DNA of 64,000 nt, taken from positions 36,301,226-36,365,225 of the forward strand of contig CM038467.1 in assembly GCA_021464415.1 (NCBI GenBank), read 5' to 3'. Shown here in pieces: positions 59,880-64,000 of the stretch. The notes under the pieces were generated by a model. That model searched no databases, was not told the origin of the DNA, and was given only the letters and a program-made list of their open reading frames with translations. This DNA comes from Lonicera japonica (lineage: Eukaryota; Streptophyta; Magnoliopsida; Dipsacales; Caprifoliaceae). A program made the translations under genes and the position numbers. Each line of letters begins with the position of its first letter. Within the stretch, counting starts at the first letter, position 1.

Positions 59880-60377
59880 AATAATAAGTAGGAAAAATAA
59901 TTTACAAAGGGAGAGAATACTTACAAAGTGAATTTTTGTACAAAATTCGTAATCCGTCTTTCGTCGTATCCCCCGGCAACGGCGCCAAAAACTTGACGCG
60001 CCGAAAATACTTTTGTGCTTAGGTACCCAAGTGCAGGTTGTCAAGTTATAATACTAGGTAGGTTCAAGTGTCGAACCACAAGGATAGTCGGAATGACGAT
60101 GTGGTGATTATGAGTCCAAGGTTTTGTTAAGAGAAATTAATTGGTTGATTTTAATAATTGATTTTAAAGTCTTGCAATAAAAATGAAAATGATGTAACAA
60201 TAGATGAGAAAAGGTTAAGGTATTATAGAATTCATTTGTTTTGCAAAGTTAAGTAAAATCAACCTCATTCAAAGTTCTCAATGCAATTTCTAAGTGTTGA
60301 GTATTTTACCAATTTTTAAGCAAAAAGGGTGTGGAGCAAAAGCAATCTATTCTCATATAAATGCCATATAAAGAAAG
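59880..60377 (-). mobile_element. Leader, primer site and truncated 5' LTR, minus-strand Athila
   Basis: On the minus strand the leader (59880-59969), a primer site with one extra C (59969-59986) and an LTR from 59994 (TGACGCGCCGAAAATAC) can be read. The LTR is interrupted at 60377, inside CATATAAAGAAAG, by the LTR of element E. Confidence 0.82.
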
Positions 60378-62252
60378 TGATAAACGAATAATATTGTCAT
60401 TAATATGCTCTTTTTCGGAGTCGTTTGACGCGTTTAATTCTCTAAAACCATTCGGTTTACTAATTTATCTCGCGATTAGTCTCGTAGCATATTTTGTATT
60501 TAACATTGCTTGGAAAGGCATTTTTGTGTTTATTTTGTTGGCTTTAGATCTTGAGGAATTTATTGAGCAAAAGAAGAATGATCAACCAAGCAATTTTTGG
60601 CCTTTAAAGTAAAAAGTCAAGGAAAAGTCAAGAGTTGGATCTATCTAGCTTTTTGCTAGATCAATCAAGGAATTTTTCCCATCACTTGGATCCATCTAGC
60701 TCAAGCCAAAATTAATCTAGATGGCTTGCTTTGTCTTTTATGACACCTCCCCTATTTTGATAGCTAGCTTGTAGACTAAATAATAGCTCATATTACTATC
60801 TCCTAGAATATTGTATTTTATACAAGAGTGGCTATTTTCCAATGGACAAAGGGGATAGTTTCTCTTGGATCTTTAGTAGAGAGAGGAGAAGGAGACAACA
60901 CACTCATCTATATATATAGTCTCCATTATTGTATTGAAATATACTTAGACTCTTGGGTTATTAATAGTTTTATTTGCTTGTCTTGAATATCACACTCTCT
61001 CTAGAATTTGTAATTTATTATCCTCATTGAAGAGAAATGGAATACACTTCTATAATTCTTGTCTCTACATTTATTATGGAGTAAATTTCTTTGCTAAGGC
61101 TAAAAGATGAAGTTTGCAATGCATTAATTATGTAAGTTCATTTCTCATTCCATTGTTAGTATTGTTAAATACTTGTTGAATCCTTCATCTTCTCCATTTA
61201 ATCAACCATCCATAAGCTAGTAAGATAATCTTCATAAGATGATTTGACTTTGTATGCCTTGTATACCTAGTGCTCAAGCATTAATGAAGAGATGATACAC
61301 TTGTGTATTTCTTACTAGCCTATGTCTATTCCTTCTATGAATGAGATACTTTTCATTGCCAAGCATGATTAGTCTTTGATATTCATGGAAACACCATAAA
61401 TTTGAGATTCCAATCCTTGAATGCTTTAATGATATGTTGAGTGCTTTCTACACTTTATGTGATTTTGAGACTCAATATTTTCTTAGTTAAGGTGTTGCCA
61501 AAGAGGATCTCTTAAGTTTATGTCGTGAACAACTCCACTAATCACCCTAAGGATTCAATTTGTATTTATCAAATATGTCTATACCGGACGGTTCATCCAC
61601 CACCTAGACCTCCCAATCTTAGGCAAAGGAAATGTTATGATTTATTGTGCTTAACTCTTTAAGTGGCCAATTTCATAATCAAGTCAATTGCCTAGGGGAA
61701 ACTAACAATGAGTTCTCAAATGCCTAGTTTAAATTTATGCCTTTTCTTTTAGTGTATCTTAAATTTGTATCTTGGTTGAACATTATATGGGAATGGGTTG
61801 CCTTGCTTCACACCCTTTGATTACAAGATACAAAGGAGATATACACTTGTGTTAAGTTTTGCTTACACCCTTTCTTTATATGGCATTTATATGGGAATGG
61901 GTTGCTTTTGCTTCACACCCTTTTGCTTAGAAAAGTGTAAGATACTTAACACTTAGGAATTGCATTGAGAACTTTGAATGAGATTGATTCTACATAATGT
62001 TGCAAAGCAAATGAATTCTATAATGCCTTAGCCTTTTCTCATCATTTGATACATCACTTTAATTTTTATTGCATAACTTTAAAATCAACAATTAAAATCA
62101 ACCAATCCACTTTCAAAAACAAAGCCTTGGACTCGTAATCGCTTCATCGTCTTTCCGACTATCCTTGTGGTTCGACACTTGGACTTACCAAGTATTATAA
62201 CTTGACAACCTACACTTGGGTTCATAAGCGCGGAAGTATTTCGGCCACGTCA
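60378..62252 (+). mobile_element. 5' LTR of Athila-like element E
   Basis: The 1875-bp LTR starts TGATAAACGAATAATATTG and ends TCGGCCACGTCA. It differs from the other LTRs in its first 650 bp (a stretch with GATCCATCTAGCT repeats near 60630-60720), so it is a distinct subfamily. The left flank is GAAAG; the right flank is beyond the window. Confidence 0.9.
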
Positions 62253-62258
62253 AGTTTT

Positions 62259-62276
62259 TGGCGCCGTTGCCGGGGA
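62259..62276 (+). promoter_or_regulatory. Primer binding site of element E (tRNA-Asp)
   Basis: TGGCGCCGTTGCCGGGGA is an exact complement of the 3' end of plant tRNA-Asp(GTC), as I know it. Confidence 0.92.
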
Positions 62277-62510
62277 TACGGCGAAAGACGGATTACGGGT
62301 TTTGTATAAAAATCCGCTTTGTAAGTATCTCTTCTCCCTTTGTGAATAAGTTTTTCTTGCTTATTATTTTCTTCTTTTATAGGTGGCAATTTTCTTTAAG
62401 ATCACCTTCCCGGGCTTATGCTCGGGGACTTGTACATTGATCTTTGAATAAGTCCACCAAGAGGCCAACCACCACCAAGGCATCCTTCTCCATCACCTCC
62501 TCCATCCGAG
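62277..62510 (+). other. Leader of element E with possible mini-intron
   Basis: A GTAAGTATC donor (62321) and TTTTATAG acceptor (62382) enclose 62 bp. The pre-gag reading DHLPGLM to LYIDL is broken by stops here, unlike in C2. Confidence 0.55.
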
Positions 62511-64000
62511 ATGGATAACGAGGACAATGAGTCAAATGCCGGAGAAAACAATGATCACAATCGTCCGGTCCGCACAATGCGAGATTACCTTCAACCTCCT
62601 CGAGGCACTTCAAACTCTTGCATTGTCATTCCCACGGGTCAAGCCGAAACATTCACTCTTAAACCGGGCATGTTGCAACATATACCATCATTTCATGGTA
62701 TGGATTCCGAAAACCCTTACTTGCATTTAAAAGATTTTGAGGAAGTTTGCTCTACTATTAGAGAAGCTAACACAAATGAGGAAGTAATGAGGTTAAAACT
62801 TTTTCCATTCTCTTTAAAAGACAAAGGAAAAATATGGATAAATTATCTACGTCCCAATTCCATTCGAACATGGCAAGAATTGCAAGCCGAATTTTTAAAG
62901 AAATTCTTTCCCGTTCATCGAACCAATGCTTTGAGAATGCAAATTTCAAATTTTTCTCCAAAAGAAAATGAAAGTTTTTATAAATGTTGGGAAAGATACA
63001 AAGAGCTTTTGAATTCTTGCCCCCATCATGGACATGAGACATGAAGTATTGTTAGCTATTTTTACGAATCACTCACTCCCGCCATGCGCACGTTTGTAGA
63101 AACGATGTGCAATGGAAATTTTTTAAGTAAAAGTCCAGAAGATGCTTTATTGTACTTTGATGAAATAGCCGAAGGTGCTCAAAATTGGAACACCTACACG
63201 GACGAGGTTAAGGGTAAAGTTACCGAGAGGGGTGGTTTGTACCAATTGTCCAAAGGTGATGACATGGAGTTGAAATTTATGCAATTGTCAAAGAAAGTTG
63301 AAGCCATGGAGTCTAGTAAAATGAGGGAAGGTAGTGTAGGTACTAGCACCGTTTGTGTCATTTGTGAGAAAGTGGGACATTCCACGGAGGAGTGTCACAC
63401 AATTGCGGCCTTCAAAGAGGTCCTTCAAAGTCCCTCACAAGTCAATGCAATGAACTCATACTCTAGGCCTCACAATGACCCATTTTCTCAAAGGTACAAT
63501 GAAGGGTGGAGGAATCATCCTAACTTTAGTTGGGGGGGAAATCAAAATGCTCATCAAAATTCCAATGCAAATTCAAACTCCTACCAACAAAGACCACCTC
63601 CACCCCAAAACAACTCTTTTGGCCAAACTAACCCAAACCCAAATTCAAATTTGGAGTCTCTTTTGCGGCAATTTATAGATAAGACCAATAGAGAGGTTAG
63701 TGATTTGAAAACCCAAATGTCCAAACTCACCACCGCTTTGTCCACTCAAGAAAAAGGGAAATTTCCATCTCAACCCTTAGCTAACCCAAGAGGCCAAGCT
63801 TTAGTGATCAATGAGGGCGAGTCAAGTGGAAATGTTGAGGAGTTGAAATCCATCTCCATCCTTAGGAGTGGGAAAGAGATTGACAAAACTATAGTTCCTA
63901 AGGCCAAAAAGCCGGTGGACATAGCCAAGTCAAGTCAAGTTGAGAAGATCACCCTAGAAGAGAGAATGAGGGAAGAAGAGAGAGTTGGAAAAGAGGATTT
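62511..64000 (+). pseudogene. gag: gag of Athila-like element E, runs off the window
   Basis: It starts MDNEDNESNAGEN and is closely similar to C2 Gag: MRDYLQPP, FHGMDSENPYLHLKDFEEVC, FPFSLKDKGKIWIN and SFYKCWERYKELL. One nonsense codon (TGA, 63042-63044) replaces a tryptophan; after it the frame is open to the window end. The CCHC knuckle CVICEKVGHSTEEC is at about 63352-63393, followed by an Asn/Pro/Gln-rich linker and a coiled-coil-like stretch. Protease and the rest of pol must lie to the right. Confidence 0.93.

Noticed and set aside
62259..62276. tRNA gene fragment
   Set aside because: Matches only the 3' end of tRNA-Asp in complement, at the fixed place after an LTR; it is a primer binding site.

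Overview
The window is plant nuclear DNA made almost entirely of nested Ty3/Gypsy LTR retrotransposons. I find no intact single-copy host gene. Two non-chromovirus lineages are recognisable from their own sequence. The Tat/Ogre-like lineage has a tRNA-Arg-type primer site, RT box YVDD, a second RNase H before integrase, and long antisense genes plus a minisatellite behind integrase. The Athila-like lineage has a tRNA-Asp primer site, RT box FMDD, a CCHC gag and G-run polypurine tracts. The AT-rich intergenic DNA and these families suggest an angiosperm, probably a eudicot, in a repeat-dense (pericentromere-like) region; the species cannot be named.

Layout. 1-12385: Tat copy A, entered inside its leader, with a solo LTR of a second Tat-like family at 5312-6684, ending at a 100-N assembly gap (12386-12485). 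12486-20350: AT-rich DNA without convincing genes, with a solo Athila LTR at 14927-16626 (duplication CCTCA). 20351-57934: a four-level nest. An old minus-strand Athila LTR (halves 20351-20677 and 57525-57934) is split by element D (5' LTR 20678-22441, 3' LTR remnant to 57519, duplication CTATA). Inside D lies a minus-strand composite with three LTRs and two internal regions: C1 (22704-29091), which carries an LBD-type transcription-factor gene instead of gag-pol, and C2 (27290 to 57173), with a nearly complete gag-pol. The 5' LTR of C2 is in turn split by the 19.3-kb full-length Tat copy B (37241-56533, duplication CTTAG). 57935-60377: scrambled Athila leader and LTR pieces in both orientations. 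60378-64000: 5' LTR, primer site and gag of Athila element E, which leaves the window.

How the parts work together. In Tat B the sense strand carries one Gag-Pol frame of about 2,300 codons (Gag, aspartic protease, G-patch motifs, RT, RNase H, archaeal-type RNase H, integrase). Behind it on the opposite strand lie two more genes: a DUF7745-like gene and an intron-bearing plant-mobile-domain (PMD) gene whose first intron holds about 30 copies of a 68-bp minisatellite. Each of the three promoters of the element (LTR and both antisense genes) has a TATA box next to copies of the same 12-bp palindrome TGTCGCGCGACA. The sense and antisense units converge on a palindromic poly(A) signal. This looks like a shared regulatory scheme inside one retroelement.

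All gag-pol genes here are broken. Copy A's antisense DUF7745-like ORF (418 codons) is open; copy B's has two nonsense codons. Domain calls were made by reading motifs without database searches, and exon borders are inferred from splice consensus and reading frame.
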